Assembly: GCA_963700785.1 (NCBI GenBank)
Contig: CAVOYZ010000018.1
Span: 17,410 to 81,409, forward strand
DNA length: 64,000 bases
Direction: 5' to 3'
Origin: CAXMST01 sp963700785
GTDB taxonomy: Bacteria; Actinomycetota; Thermoleophilia; Solirubrobacterales; 70-9
How positions within the stretch are numbered: the stretch's first letter is position 1; each line of letters begins with the position of its first letter. The notes below the pieces were generated by a model. That model made no database searches. It had not been told where the DNA came from and saw nothing but the letters and a program-made list of their open reading frames with translations. Below, piece after piece: positions 8,152 through 18,116 of the stretch. The position numbers and the translations under genes were made by a program.

Positions 8152-9890
8152 TCAGCGCTTCGGCGCGTAGATGTCGGTCGCGATCCCCTCGACCACCTCG
8201 GCCGCCAGCTTGACCGTCTCCGACAGCGTCGGGTGGGGATGGACGGTGAGCGCGAGATCGGTCGCGTCGGCGCCCATCTCGATCGCCAGGGCCGCCTCGG
8301 CGATCAGCTCGCCGGCGTTGACGCCAACCGCGCCGGCGCCGAGCACCCGCCGCGTGTCCGGGTCGACCAGGATCTTGGTCAGGCCCTCGGCCCGCTCGAC
8401 CGCGAGCGCCCGGCCGCTCGCCTGCCAGGGGAAGCTGCCCTTCTCGAACTGCCGGCCGTCCCGCTTCGCCTCAGCCTCGGTCAGGCCGGTCCAGGCCACC
8501 TCGGGATCGGTGTAGGCGACCGATGGGATCGAGCGCGGGTCGTAGACGACGTCCTCGCCGGCAGCAGCCTCAGCCGCGACGACCCCCTCGCGCATCCCCT
8601 TGTGGGCGAGCATCGGCTCGCCGGCGACGTCGCCGACCGCGTAGATGTGGGCGACGTTCGTCCGGCGGCTCGCATCGGCGGCGATCACTCCGTCCGCGCC
8701 GACCTCGATCCCCGCGGCGGCGGCATCGAGCAGATCGCCGTTCGCCTGCCTGCCGACCGCCACCAGCACCTGGTCGTAGAGCTCGGGCGCGGGCGCGTCC
8801 TCGCCCTCGAAGCCGACCTCGACTCCCGTCGCCTGCGGCTCGACTTCGGCGACCGCGGTTCCGAGCATGATCGACTCGTAACGCCCCGCCGCACGACGCT
8901 GAAGCGGCTTGACCAGATCGCGATCGCAGCCCGGCATCAGCTCCTCGGTGAGCTCGACGACGCTGACCCTGCTGCCGAGAGCGTCGTAGATGCAGGCCAT
9001 CTCGAGGCCGATGATGCCGCCGCCGACGACCAGCAGCCGCTCGGGCAGCCGCTCGAGCTTCAGCGCCCCGGTCGAATCGATGATTCGCGGGTCGTCGGGG
9101 AGCCCGGGCAGCCGGATCGGGCGCGAGCCGGCGGCGATGATGCAGTGGTCGAAGCTGATCGAGGTGCCGCCGACATCGATCGAGGTCGGCGAGGTGAAGC
9201 TCGCAACGCCGGTGACCACGGTCACCTTGCGGCGCTTGGCGAGGCCGCTGAGACCGCCGGTCAGCTTCCCTACGACCTCGTCCTTCCACCGCGCGAGCCG
9301 CTCCAGGTCGAGCTCCGGCCTCGGGAAGCTGACGCCGAACTCCGCCGCCTCCTCGGCCTCGGCGATCACCCGCGCGGCGTGCAGTAGCGCCTTCGAGGGG
9401 ATGCAGCCGACGTTGAGGCAGACGCCGCCGAGCGTCTCGAAGCTCTCGACCAGAACCACCTCGAGGCCGAGGTCGGCAGCCCTGAACGCCGCCGTGTAGC
9501 CGGCGGGCCCGGACCCGATCACGACCAGCCGCCGGCCACCGCCGGCCGCCCCGGTCCCGGCCGCCGCCTCGGTCTCGGTCTCGGTCTCAGAGACGGCCGG
9601 GGCCTCGGCCTCCGCGTCGGCCGGGGCTCGGCCTCCGCGGCGCCCTCGTCTCCCTGGCCCCCGCCCGCGAGCCTGACGATCGGGGTGCCCTCGCTGACCG
9701 TGTCGCCGACCGCGACCAGGATCTCCTCGACCGTCCCCGCCTCGGGCGCGGGGACGTCCATCGTCGCCTTGTCGGACTCGAGCGTCAGCAGCGGGTCCTC
9801 GGCGCCGACCTCGTCGCCGACCGCGACCAGCAGCTCGATCACCGGGACGTCGGTGAAGTCGCCGATGTCGGGAACCCTGACCGTGCTCAC
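8152..9890 (-). CDS. lpd: Dihydrolipoyl dehydrogenase with N-terminal lipoyl domain (1-nt frameshift near 9626)
   Basis: E3 of the pyruvate dehydrogenase complex: it reoxidises dihydrolipoyl groups with FAD and NAD+. The GTG start at 9890 overlaps the aceF stop (GTGA). Residues 1-80 are a lipoyl domain with the lipoylated Lys in ESDKATMD. After an Ala/Glu linker comes the flavoprotein: GSGPAGYTAAFRAADLG, the redox disulfide GGVCLNVGCIPSKAL, the NAD site GGGIIGLEMA, and the C-terminal catalytic TVHPHPTLSE. The lipoyl domain and the flavoprotein are in different frames; one missing base near 9626/9627 in the linker restores a single reading frame. Fused lipoyl-E3 enzymes are known in other bacteria, so a sequence error is more likely than real loss. 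Confidence 0.9.
9641..9882 (-). repeat. 242-bp direct repeat, copy in lpd lipoyl domain
   Basis: This segment and 10933..11174 have the same length and, read base by base, differ at one position (9674). Both encode the lipoyl domain and the first residues of the linker. Identity at this level, including silent positions, points to recent duplication or gene conversion. Confidence 0.95.
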
Positions 9891-11182
9891 AGGGCCGCCC
9901 GGCGGAAGTCCTCGAGCACCTTGACCAGCGAGACGCAGAAGCGCGCCGCCGCGGCACCGTCCACGACCCGGTGGTCGTAGGAGAGCGAGAGCGGCACGAT
10001 CAGCCGGGGGCCGAACTGCTCGCCGTCCCAGACGGGCTTGATCGCGGCGCGGGTGACGCCGAGAATCGCGACCTGCGGGGCGTTGACGATCGGCGTGAAG
10101 CCGGTACCGCCGATCCCGCCGAGCGAGGAGATCGTGAAGCTGGCCCCGGCCATCTCGGCGGGCCCGAGCGTGCCCTCCCGGGCCTTGGCCGAGAGCTCGG
10201 CCAGCTCCTCGGCGACCTCGAGCAGGCCCTTGCGGTCGACATCGCGGATCACCGGCACGAGCAGCCCCTGCGGCGTGTCGGCTGCGAACCCCAGGTGGTA
10301 GTAGCGCTTCAACACGAGCTCCTCGCCCTCGAGCGAGGAGTTGAACTCGGGGAACTCCTGGAGCACCGGGACGCAGGCCTTGAACAGCAGGGCGACCATC
10401 GTCACCTTGACGTCCTGCTCGGAGTTGAGCTGCTTGCGGAACTCCTCGAGATCGGTGATGTCGGCCTCGTCGTGATGGGTGACGTGCGGGATGTGGACCC
10501 AGTTGCGCGCCAGGTTCGGGCCGCTGATCCGCTTGATCCGCGAGAGCTCGACCCGCTCGACCTCCCCGTACTTCGCGTGATCGACCTCTGGCCAGGGCGC
10601 CAGCTCGAGGCCCTCGATCCCACCGGCTCCGGCCGCGGGCGGCGCCGCAGCGTCAGCGGCGGCGAAGCCCTCGACGTCCTCGACCGTGATCCGGCCCTTG
10701 CGGCCCGAGCCGGAGACCCGGCCGAGATCGATTCCCTCGATCCGGGCGAGCCGCCGCACCGACGGGCTCGCGTAGACCTCGGTCGGCGCCGCCTCGGGCG
10801 CGGCTTCAGCGCCGGCGAGCCGCTGCAGCGGCGAGGGGAACCGGGGGCGTCCCTCGGTCGCCTCCGCTGGGGCCCGGGCCTCGGCCCCGACGGCCGGCGC
10901 CTCTGACTCCGCCTCGGCCTCGGCCTCCGCGTCGCCCTCGTCTCCCTGGCCCCCGCCCGCGAGCCGGACGATCGGGGTGCCCTCGCTGACCGTGTCGCCG
11001 ACCGCGACCAGGATCTCCTCGACCGTCCCCGCCTCGGGCGCGGGGACGTCCATCGTCGCCTTGTCGGACTCGAGCGTCAGCAGCGGGTCCTCGGCGCCGA
11101 CCTCGTCGCCGACCGCGACCAGCAGCTCGATCACCGGGACGTCGGTGAAGTCGCCGATGTCGGGAACCCTGACCTCAGTCAC
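9887..11182 (-). CDS. aceF: Pyruvate dehydrogenase complex E2, dihydrolipoyl acetyltransferase
   Basis: E2 core enzyme of 431 residues. Domains in order: one lipoyl domain (residues 1-80, lipoyl Lys in ESDKATMD), an Ala/Glu-rich linker, a peripheral subunit-binding domain (ASPSVRRLARIEGIDLGRV, about 135-170), and the acyltransferase domain ending in the catalytic DHRVVDG motif. It starts 17 nt after aceE and overlaps lpd by four bases, giving the operon aceE-aceF-lpd. A single lipoyl domain and a lipoyl-bearing E3 suggest a modest-size complex of the Gram-negative-like type that uses homodimeric E1. Confidence 0.95.
   Translation of the reverse strand: MTEVRVPDIGDFTDVPVIELLVAVGDEVGAEDPLLTLESDKATMDVPAPEAGTVEEILVAVGDTVSEGTPIVRLAGGGQGDEGDAEAEAEAESEAPAVGAEARAPAEATEGRPRFPSPLQRLAGAEAAPEAAPTEVYASPSVRRLARIEGIDLGRVSGSGRKGRITVEDVEGFAAADAAAPPAAGAGGIEGLELAPWPEVDHAKYGEVERVELSRIKRISGPNLARNWVHIPHVTHHDEADITDLEEFRKQLNSEQDVKVTMVALLFKACVPVLQEFPEFNSSLEGEELVLKRYYHLGFAADTPQGLLVPVIRDVDRKGLLEVAEELAELSAKAREGTLGPAEMAGASFTISSLGGIGGTGFTPIVNAPQVAILGVTRAAIKPVWDGEQFGPRLIVPLSLSYDHRVVDGAAAARFCVSLVKVLEDFRRAAL
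10933..11174 (-). repeat. 242-bp direct repeat, copy in aceF lipoyl domain
   Basis: Partner of 9641..9882, with one base difference. It lies in the same orientation, 1,292 bp away from the other copy. Confidence 0.95.
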
Positions 11183-11199
11183 CGCGAAGCACCAATCGC

Positions 11200-13875
11200 C
11201 TAGCTCACCGCTGGATCCGGTGCGTCGGCGTCGATCTCGTAGCGATCGATCGCCCCCCTGACCGCCGAGCGGGGGCCCTGTCCGGACTCGGCGAGGGCGT
11301 GGAGAGCGGCTACGGCGACGTGGCGGCTGTCGACCTCGAAGAAGTCGCGCAGGTGCCGCCGGAAGTCACTGCGCCCGAAGCCGTCCGTGCCGAGCACCTC
11401 GTAGTGGCCGGGAACCCAGGTGCGGATCCCGTCGGCGACCGCCTTCATGTAGTCGGTGGCGGCGACCGTCGGCACCTCGGGCTCAGCGGCAAGGCACTGC
11501 GCGACCCAGGGGGCCGGGCGCTCCTCGCCCGCCGAGAGCATCGCCCGGCGCTCGGCGGCGAGGCCGTCGCGGCGCAGCTCGACGAAGCTGGTCACGCTCC
11601 AGACCTCGCAGGCGACGTCGAAGTCGTCGGCCAGCAGATCCGCCGCGGCCAGCACCTCCCGCAGGATCGCGCCGGCACCGAGCAGGCGCACCTTCGGCGT
11701 GCCCTCGGGAGCCTCCCGGACCCGGTGCATCCCACGCAGGATCCCCTGCTCGGCACCGGCGGGCATCGGCGGCTGGCGGTAGTTCTCGTTCTCGACGGTC
11801 AGGTAGTAGAAGACGTCCTCCTGCTCGCCGATCATCCGCCGCAGGCCGTCCTGGACGATCACCGCGATCTCGTAGCCGTAGGCGGGGTCGTAGCTGATGC
11901 AGTTCGGGATCGTCTGCGCGAGCACGTGGCTGTGGCCGTCCTCGTGCTGCAGGCCCTCGCCGTTCAGCGTCGTCCGGCCCGCGGTGCCGCCGAGCAGGAA
12001 TCCCCGCGCCCTGGAGTCGCCCGCCGCCCAGGCCAGGTCGCCGACTCGCTGGAAGCCGAACATCGAGTAGAAGACGTAGAAGGGGATCATCTGCGTGTTG
12101 TGGTTCGAGTAGGAGGTTGCGGCCGCGATCCAGGCGCTGATCGCGCCCGCCTCGTTGATCCCCTCCTGGAGGATCTGCCCCTCCCGGCTCTCCTTGTAGA
12201 ACAGCATCGATCCGGCGTCCTCGGGCTCGTAGAGCTGGCCCACGTGGGAGTAGATGCCGAGCTGGCGGAACATCCCCTCCATCCCGAAGGTCCGGGACTC
12301 GTCGGGGACGATCGGCACGATCCGGTCACCGATCCCCTTGTCGCGGATCAGCGCCGCCAGCACCCTGACGAAGGCCATCGTGGTCGAGACCTCGCGGTCG
12401 CCGCTGCCCTCGAGCTGGCTCTTGAAGATCCCCAGGTCGGGGACCGGCAGCGGCTGATCGACGCGCCCGCGCCGCTGCGGCAGGTAGCCGCCGAGCGCCT
12501 CGCGGCGCTCCCTCAGATACCTGATCTCCTCGGAGTCGTCGGGGGGGCGGTGGAAGGCGACCTGCTCGACCTCGGCGTCGGAGATGTCGAGGTCGAAGCG
12601 GTCGCGGAACGCCCGCAGCGCCTCGACGTTCATCTTCTTCTGCTGGTGGGTGATGTTCTGGCCCTCGCCGGCCTCGCCCATCCCGTAGCCCTTGATCGTC
12701 TTCGCGAGGATCACCGTCGGCTGACCCTCGTGCGCGGCGGCGGCGGCGTAGGCGGCATGGACCTTCTTCGCGTCGTGGCCGCCCCGGTTCAGGTTCCAGA
12801 TCTCGGCATCCGACATCTGCTCGACCCGCCTCAAGAGCTCCGGGTGGGCGCCGAAGAAGTGCTCCCGCACGAAGGCGCCGTCCTTCGACTTGTAGGTCTG
12901 GTACTCGCCGTCGACGGCCTCCTCCATCCGCGCCACCAGCAGGCCGTCGTCCTCCGCCAGCAGCGGGTCCCAGCGGCCGCCCCAGATCACCTTGATCACG
13001 TTCCAGCCGGCGCCGCGGAAGACCGTCTCGAGCTGCTGGATGATCTTGCCGTTGCCGTAGACCGGGCCGTCGAGGCGCTGCAGGTTGCAGTTGACGACGA
13101 AGACGAGGTTGTCGAGGCCCTCGCGGCCGGCCAGCGCGATCTCGCCCAGGGTCTCGGGCTCGTCGGTCTCGCCGTCGCCGAGAAAGGCCCAGACCTTGCG
13201 GCCGGAGGTGTTGCGCAGGCCGCGATCGGAGAGGTAGCGCATGAAGTAGGCCTGGTGGATCGCCATGATCGGGCCGAGGCCCATCGAGACGGTCGGGAAC
13301 TGCCAGTAGTCGGGCATCAGCCATGGGTGCGGGTACGAGCTGAGCCCGTCGCGCGAGACCTCCTGCCGGAAGCCGAGCATCTGCTCCTCGCTCAACCGGC
13401 CCTCGAGGAACGAGCGGGCGTAGATCCCGGGCGAGGAGTGGCCCTGGATGTAGACGAGGTCGCCGTCGTGGTCTGGGCTCGGCGCATGCCAGAAGTGGTT
13501 GAAGCCGATCTCGTAGAGCATCGCCGCCGACTGGTAGGAGGCGATGTGGCCGCCGAGCTCTGAGGACTCGGCGTTGGCGCGCAGCACGGTGGCGATCGCG
13601 TTCCAGCGAACCAGCGAACGGACCCGGCGCTCGAGCGCGGGGTTCTCGGGCAGCTCGGGCTCGTCCTCGAGCTCGATCGTGTTCACGTACGGCGTCGGGC
13701 CGCTCGTCTCGATCGCCGCGCCGCGACGGTGGGCCTGCCCGACCGCGCGGCTCAACAGCTGCTCGGCACGCTGCGGCCCATCGGCTGCGATCACCGCATC
13801 GACGGCCTCGACCCACTCCCGGGTCTCGGCCGGATCGAGGTCCGCCCGGGACGAGGCGCCGTCAGCCATGATCAT
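11200..13875 (-). CDS. aceE: Pyruvate dehydrogenase E1 component (homodimeric type)
   Basis: Thiamine-diphosphate-dependent decarboxylation of pyruvate and acetyl transfer to E2. At 889-891 residues it is the large homodimeric AceE form. Visible motifs are the ThDP-binding GDGETDEPETLGEIALAGREGLDNLVFVVNCN region, with its GDG...NCN pattern, plus GHSSPGIYARSFLEGRL near the N-terminus and the HEDGHSH segment. Two in-frame ATGs lie six bases apart (13875 and 13869); the second gives the more usual MADGASS start. It leads the aceE-aceF-lpd operon. An 85-nt gap separates it from the upstream baeRF gene; no clear promoter was recognised there. Confidence 0.96.
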   Translation of the reverse strand: MIMADGASSRADLDPAETREWVEAVDAVIAADGPQRAEQLLSRAVGQAHRRGAAIETSGPTPYVNTIELEDEPELPENPALERRVRSLVRWNAIATVLRANAESSELGGHIASYQSAAMLYEIGFNHFWHAPSPDHDGDLVYIQGHSSPGIYARSFLEGRLSEEQMLGFRQEVSRDGLSSYPHPWLMPDYWQFPTVSMGLGPIMAIHQAYFMRYLSDRGLRNTSGRKVWAFLGDGETDEPETLGEIALAGREGLDNLVFVVNCNLQRLDGPVYGNGKIIQQLETVFRGAGWNVIKVIWGGRWDPLLAEDDGLLVARMEEAVDGEYQTYKSKDGAFVREHFFGAHPELLRRVEQMSDAEIWNLNRGGHDAKKVHAAYAAAAAHEGQPTVILAKTIKGYGMGEAGEGQNITHQQKKMNVEALRAFRDRFDLDISDAEVEQVAFHRPPDDSEEIRYLRERREALGGYLPQRRGRVDQPLPVPDLGIFKSQLEGSGDREVSTTMAFVRVLAALIRDKGIGDRIVPIVPDESRTFGMEGMFRQLGIYSHVGQLYEPEDAGSMLFYKESREGQILQEGINEAGAISAWIAAATSYSNHNTQMIPFYVFYSMFGFQRVGDLAWAAGDSRARGFLLGGTAGRTTLNGEGLQHEDGHSHVLAQTIPNCISYDPAYGYEIAVIVQDGLRRMIGEQEDVFYYLTVENENYRQPPMPAGAEQGILRGMHRVREAPEGTPKVRLLGAGAILREVLAAADLLADDFDVACEVWSVTSFVELRRDGLAAERRAMLSAGEERPAPWVAQCLAAEPEVPTVAATDYMKAVADGIRTWVPGHYEVLGTDGFGRSDFRRHLRDFFEVDSRHVAVAALHALAESGQGPRSAVRGAIDRYEIDADAPDPAVS

Positions 13876-13960
13876 CTTCAGCCATCCGGTTCCAGCCTAT
13901 GACACCGGCCCGCCGGGCCGCAGAGCTGAGAGCCGTCCACACGGGGCCGGGCGGCCCGGG

Positions 13961-15106
13961 TCAATAGCGCAGCACCGCGGCCGCGGCGCCGAGCGCAGCG
14001 AGGCGGTCGGCGGCCTCGCCCTCGACGGTGGTCACCGCGGCGTCGGTCTGCAGCGCGCGCTCGACCAAGAGCTCCCCGGTCGGGATCGACCCGGGGGCGC
14101 CGCCCGAGGCGAGCGCGGCGCTGACCAGCTCACCGGGATCGTCGGGAAGCCCGGAGGCCGCGATCACCAGGTGCTCGACCCGGCCCTCGGCCAGCGCCTG
14201 GGCGGTCTCGGTCAGGCCGAGCGAGCCGCGACCGCCCTCGCGGGCGGCCTGCTCGGCCCTGTCGATCAGCCCCAGCTCTCGCCGCCGGTTGAGCTGCGGA
14301 GCGATCGTCTCAAGCCGCTCGAGAATCCCGTGCTCGGGTTCGGGGATCAGGTTCTTGTCCTCGGCGAAGGCGATCCGATCGCTGCCGAGGCGGGACTCGA
14401 ACTCGCTCAGGTACTTGGGCTCGCCGAAGCAGATGATCTCTCGCCAGCCGCGCCGATCGGCGACCGTGGCCACCTCGGTCGCGATCCCGTCGACGAATCG
14501 GCGGCGGTGGTCCTCGATCCGCTGCTCGTGCTGATCGCGCCCCGAGGAGGTCGTCGCCTGTCCGCTCGGGACGTCGACGTTCCGCGGGGCCTTGCGCTCG
14601 CGCCAATCGCCGGTGGTGAGGATCTCGCGCGCGTCGAGCTCGCTCAGCTCCCCCTGCTCCCACTCCAGAAGGCGGGCACGCTCACCGCTGACGGCGACCA
14701 CGCCCCGGCGCCGATGGTCATCGAGCAGCTGAACCAGCGGCTGCAGGTACGGGCGGCTCCCGGCCACGGCGACAGCGTCCTCCCGCGGTTGCGCGGGCGA
14801 GCTCCACCAGCGATCCTCACCCGGCTCGGCGCTGATCTCGACGAAGCCGACCTGGCCCCTCCCTTCCGGTGGCTCGCCGTTTGCAGCGAACCGATCCTGA
14901 ACCCGGTCGACCGTCGCCCTCAGCGCGCGCTCCCGGTCGGGATCGTCGCCCGCCTTCGAGATCGCCTCGTGGAGCGCGTCCCGGAGAGCGATCCGCCAGC
15001 CGGCGCGACGGTCGGCGTGATCGATCCGCAGGCACACCGACAGCAGGCCGAGCCGCGGCTCGATCGCGAGCAGGCCGCGGAGCTCGTCGGGCTGGGGGAG
15101 GCTCAT
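13961..15106 (-). CDS. baeRF-family protein (bacterial eRF1/Vms1-like release factor fold)
   Basis: A 381-residue protein with the layout of the bacterial archaeo-eukaryotic release-factor-like families: an N-terminal domain, a central VVAVSGERARLLEWEQGEL strand pattern, a helical DQHEQRIEDHRRRFVDGIATEVATVADRR region, and a C-terminal eL30-like domain (VEHLVIAASGLPDDPGELV ... AVTTVEGEAADRLAALGAAAAVLRY). Some relatives hydrolyse peptidyl-tRNA on stalled ribosomes; whether this one does cannot be read from sequence. GGGAG lies 11 bases before the ATG. It stands between clpC and aceE on the same strand. Confidence 0.7.
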   Translation of the reverse strand: MSLPQPDELRGLLAIEPRLGLLSVCLRIDHADRRAGWRIALRDALHEAISKAGDDPDRERALRATVDRVQDRFAANGEPPEGRGQVGFVEISAEPGEDRWWSSPAQPREDAVAVAGSRPYLQPLVQLLDDHRRRGVVAVSGERARLLEWEQGELSELDAREILTTGDWRERKAPRNVDVPSGQATTSSGRDQHEQRIEDHRRRFVDGIATEVATVADRRGWREIICFGEPKYLSEFESRLGSDRIAFAEDKNLIPEPEHGILERLETIAPQLNRRRELGLIDRAEQAAREGGRGSLGLTETAQALAEGRVEHLVIAASGLPDDPGELVSAALASGGAPGSIPTGELLVERALQTDAAVTTVEGEAADRLAALGAAAAVLRY

Positions 15107-15153
15107 CGCGCCGCCGGCTCCCGCGTCGAGACAGGCAAGCGCCGGGAGCTGAT

Positions 15154-17776
15154 TCAGCCGGCCTCGGTCGCGGTGCCGTCGCCGGTGGCAGGCTGATCCG
15201 GGCCGGGGTCCTTCGGGGCGGCATCGCCGTCGGACTTCGCTCCGACGGCGACGGGCTCCTTCTCCTCGTCGCCCTTCTTCGGTCGCGCCCGCGGCTTCTT
15301 CGGCTTGATCAGCGTCAGGCTCAGCGGCTGGTCGTCCTCGTCGCCCTTCTCGTCGCGCTCGACCAGCACCGTGGTCCCGGGATCGATCGCGTCCGGGCCC
15401 GCCTTCAGGACCTCGTCCGCGAGCGGGTCCTCGATGTAGCGCTGGATCGCGCGCCGCAGCGGCCGGGCTCCCATCGACGGGTCCCAGCCCTTGTCGACCA
15501 GCAGATCCTTCGACTCCTCGGTCAGGTCGAGCTGCAGCTCACGCTCGGAGACCTGCGCCTTGACCCGCCCGACGAGCAGATCGACGATCTCCTTGATCTC
15601 GTCCCGGCTCAGCTTGTGGAAGACGATCACCTCGTCGATCCGGTTCAGGAACTCCGGTCGGAAGACCTTCTTCAGGTCGCCCATGATCTTCTTCTTCATC
15701 TCCTCGTAGGTCGTGCCGAGCTCATCGCTGACCGCGAACCCGAGCGGGGTGTTGCGGGCGATGTCCTGGGCGCCGACGTTCGAGGTCATGATCACGATCG
15801 CGTTGCGGAAGTCCACGGTCCGTCCCTGGCTGTCGGTCAGCCGCCCGTCCTCGAGGATCTGCAGCAGGATGTTGAACACGTCCGGGTGCGCCTTCTCGAT
15901 CTCGTCGAGCAGCAACACGCAGTAGGGCTTGCGCCGCACCGCCTCGGTCAGCTGGCCGCCCTCGTCGTAGCCGACGTAGCCCGGAGGGGAGCCGACCAGG
16001 CGCGAGACCGCGTGCTTCTCCATGTACTCGGACATGTCGATCCGGATCATCGCGTCCTCGTCGCTGAACAGGAACTCGGCCAGCGTCCGCGCCAGCTCGG
16101 TCTTGCCGACGCCGGACGGCCCGAGGAAGATGAACGAGCCGGCCGGGCGCTTCGGGTCCTTGATGCCCGCCCGCGAGCGGCGGATCGCCTTGCTCACCGC
16201 GGTGATCGCCACGTCCTGGCCGATCACCCGCTTGTGCAGCTCGGACTCCATCTCGACCAGCTTCTTGGTCTCGGCCTCGGTCAGCTTGAAGACGGGGATG
16301 CCGGTCCACATCGAGACGATGTCGGCGATCTCCTCCTCGCCGACCTCCGGGCGCGTGCCCTCCTCACCCGAGTTCCACTCGTCCTCGAGCTCGCGCTTCT
16401 TCGAGGTCAGCTGGCGCTCCTGATCGCGCAGGTTGGCCGCCTTCTCGAACTCCTGCGATTCGATCGCCGCCTCCTTGGCGCGCCGGGTCTCCTCGATCTC
16501 CTCCTCGAGCTCGCGATAGACCGGCGGCTGCGACATCGACTTGATCCGCAAGCGGGATGCGGCCTCGTCGATCAGATCGATCGCCTTGTCCGGCAGGAAG
16601 CGCTCGGAGATGTAGCGATCGGCGAGATCGGCCGCGGCGGCCAGCGCGTCGTCGCTGATCTTCACCCGATGGTGCTGCTCGTAGCGCTCGCGCAGGCCCT
16701 CGAGGATCTGCACGGTCTGCTCGATCGACGGCTGGTCGACCTTGACCTGCTGGAAGCGCCGCTCGAGCGCCGAGTCGCGCTCGAGGTACTTGCGGTACTC
16801 GTCGAGCGTCGTCGCGCCGATCGTCTGCAGCTCGCCGCGGGCGAGCGCCGGCTTCAGGATCGAGGCGGCATCGATCGCGCCCTCGGCGGCGCCGGCGCCG
16901 ACCAGGTTGTGGAGCTCGTCGATGAAGAGGATGATGTCGCCGCGCTGGGTGATCTCCTTCATCACCTTCTTCAGGCGCTCCTCGAACTCGCCGCGGTACT
17001 TCGAGCCCGCGACCAGCGCCGCGAGGTCGAGCGTGTAGATCTGCTTGTTGCGGAGCAGCTCGGGGATCTCGCCGGCGACGATCCGCGAGGCGAGGCCCTC
17101 GACCACGGCCGTCTTGCCGACCCCGGGCTCGCCGAGCAGCACCGGGTTGTTCTTCTGCCGGCGGGCGAGGATCTGCATGATCCGCTCGATCTCGACCTCG
17201 CGGCCGATCACCGGATCGAGCTTGCCGTCCTCGGCGAGCTTGGTCAGGTTGCGCCCGAACTGATCGAGCAGCTTCGAGGACTTCTTGCCCTCGGCGGAGC
17301 CGGTGGCCGAGCCCGAGCCCGAGCCCTGGCGGCGCCCGCCGGGGCCCGAGAGCATCCGGATCACCTCGTTGCGGATCTTCTCTGAGTCGGCGTCGAAGTC
17401 GAGCAGGATGCGGGCCGCGACGCCCTCGTTCTCACGCACGAGCCCGAGCAGGATGTGCTCGGTGCCGATGTAGTTGTGACCGAGCGAGAGCGCCTCGCGG
17501 AGCGCCAGCTCGAGCACCTTCTTGGCGCGCGGGGTGAACGGGAATCTGCCCTGAGGTGACCTCCTCGCCGGAGCCGACGATCCGCACGACCTGCGCGCGG
17601 ACCCGCTCGACGGTGATGTCCAGCGACTCCAGCACCCGTGCCGCGAGGCCCTCTTCCTCGCGCAGCAGCCCGAGCAGGATGTGCTCGGTGCCGATGTAGT
17701 TGTGCTTGAGAGTCCGCGCCTCCTCCTGGGCCAGAACTACGACCTGGCGGGCTCTCTCTGTGAATCGCTCAAACAT
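15154..17776 (-). CDS. clpC: ATP-dependent Clp protease ATPase subunit ClpC (1-nt frameshift near 17541)
   Basis: AAA+ unfoldase for ClpP. Order: two Clp N repeats (each with the HNYIGTEHILLGL signature), first AAA+ module (Walker A GEPGVGKTAV), UVR-type middle helix, second AAA+ module (Walker A GPSGVGKTEL; GSPPGYVGYDEGGQLTEAVRR), and a basic Lys/Arg/Pro tail. The first Clp N repeat and the rest are in different frames: after ...SGQIP the expected FTPRAKK needs removal of one G/C at about 17540-17542. With that change the protein is about 873 residues, slightly longer than usual because of the tail. The rest of the gene is intact, so an assembly error is likely. Confidence 0.93.
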
Positions 17777-18116
17777 CTACTCGGGTCCTGTCTCCCTTTC
17801 GTACCTGCGTGGGCTGGGAAGTATGTGGGTCGCGGTGGTCGGACTTCGCACCGGCTGCGGGGATGCCGCAGCACCGGGGCCTTCATCTCTTATTCGGCGA
17901 TTTCGTGCCGATGGATTAGACCTCCGGTTTGTCGGTTGCGCGGAGGCCGCAGTATATCGGGGCACATTCCCCGGCCTCCGAGGGCGGGCGCCCCGCCTGC
18001 CGCGTTTTTCGCTCTTTGCGGTGGTCGTCCTTCAAGGTCCCGGCCTGACGGCTGCCGCCGGGCGGCGGCGCCCATCGCGCCCGGAGACCGCCGGCCTCAG
18101 GAGCCCGCGCTGCGGC
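17777..18116. other. Intergenic region between lysS and clpC (no gene seen)
   Basis: This 340-nt stretch has no convincing coding frame and is less GC-biased near its middle. On the minus strand a TATACT hexamer (reverse complement at 17951-17956) could be the clpC -10, but no good -35 precedes it, and AAAGGGAG about 15 bases before the clpC ATG is a distant ribosome site. I looked for HspR (HAIR) and ClgR-type operators and found none that I would defend. Confidence 0.4.

Noticed and set aside
11299..13563. 754-aa plus-strand open frame opposite aceE
   Set aside because: Antisense shadow of a well-conserved gene; His/Asp/Leu/Val-rich composition typical of the complement of GC-rich codons.
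14869..17385. 838-aa plus-strand open frame opposite clpC
   Set aside because: Antisense shadow; no start signal and no recognisable domain.
17777..18116. HspR (HAIR) or ClgR operator upstream of clpC
   Set aside because: No CTTGAGT/ACTCAAG inverted repeat or good ClgR box could be found.
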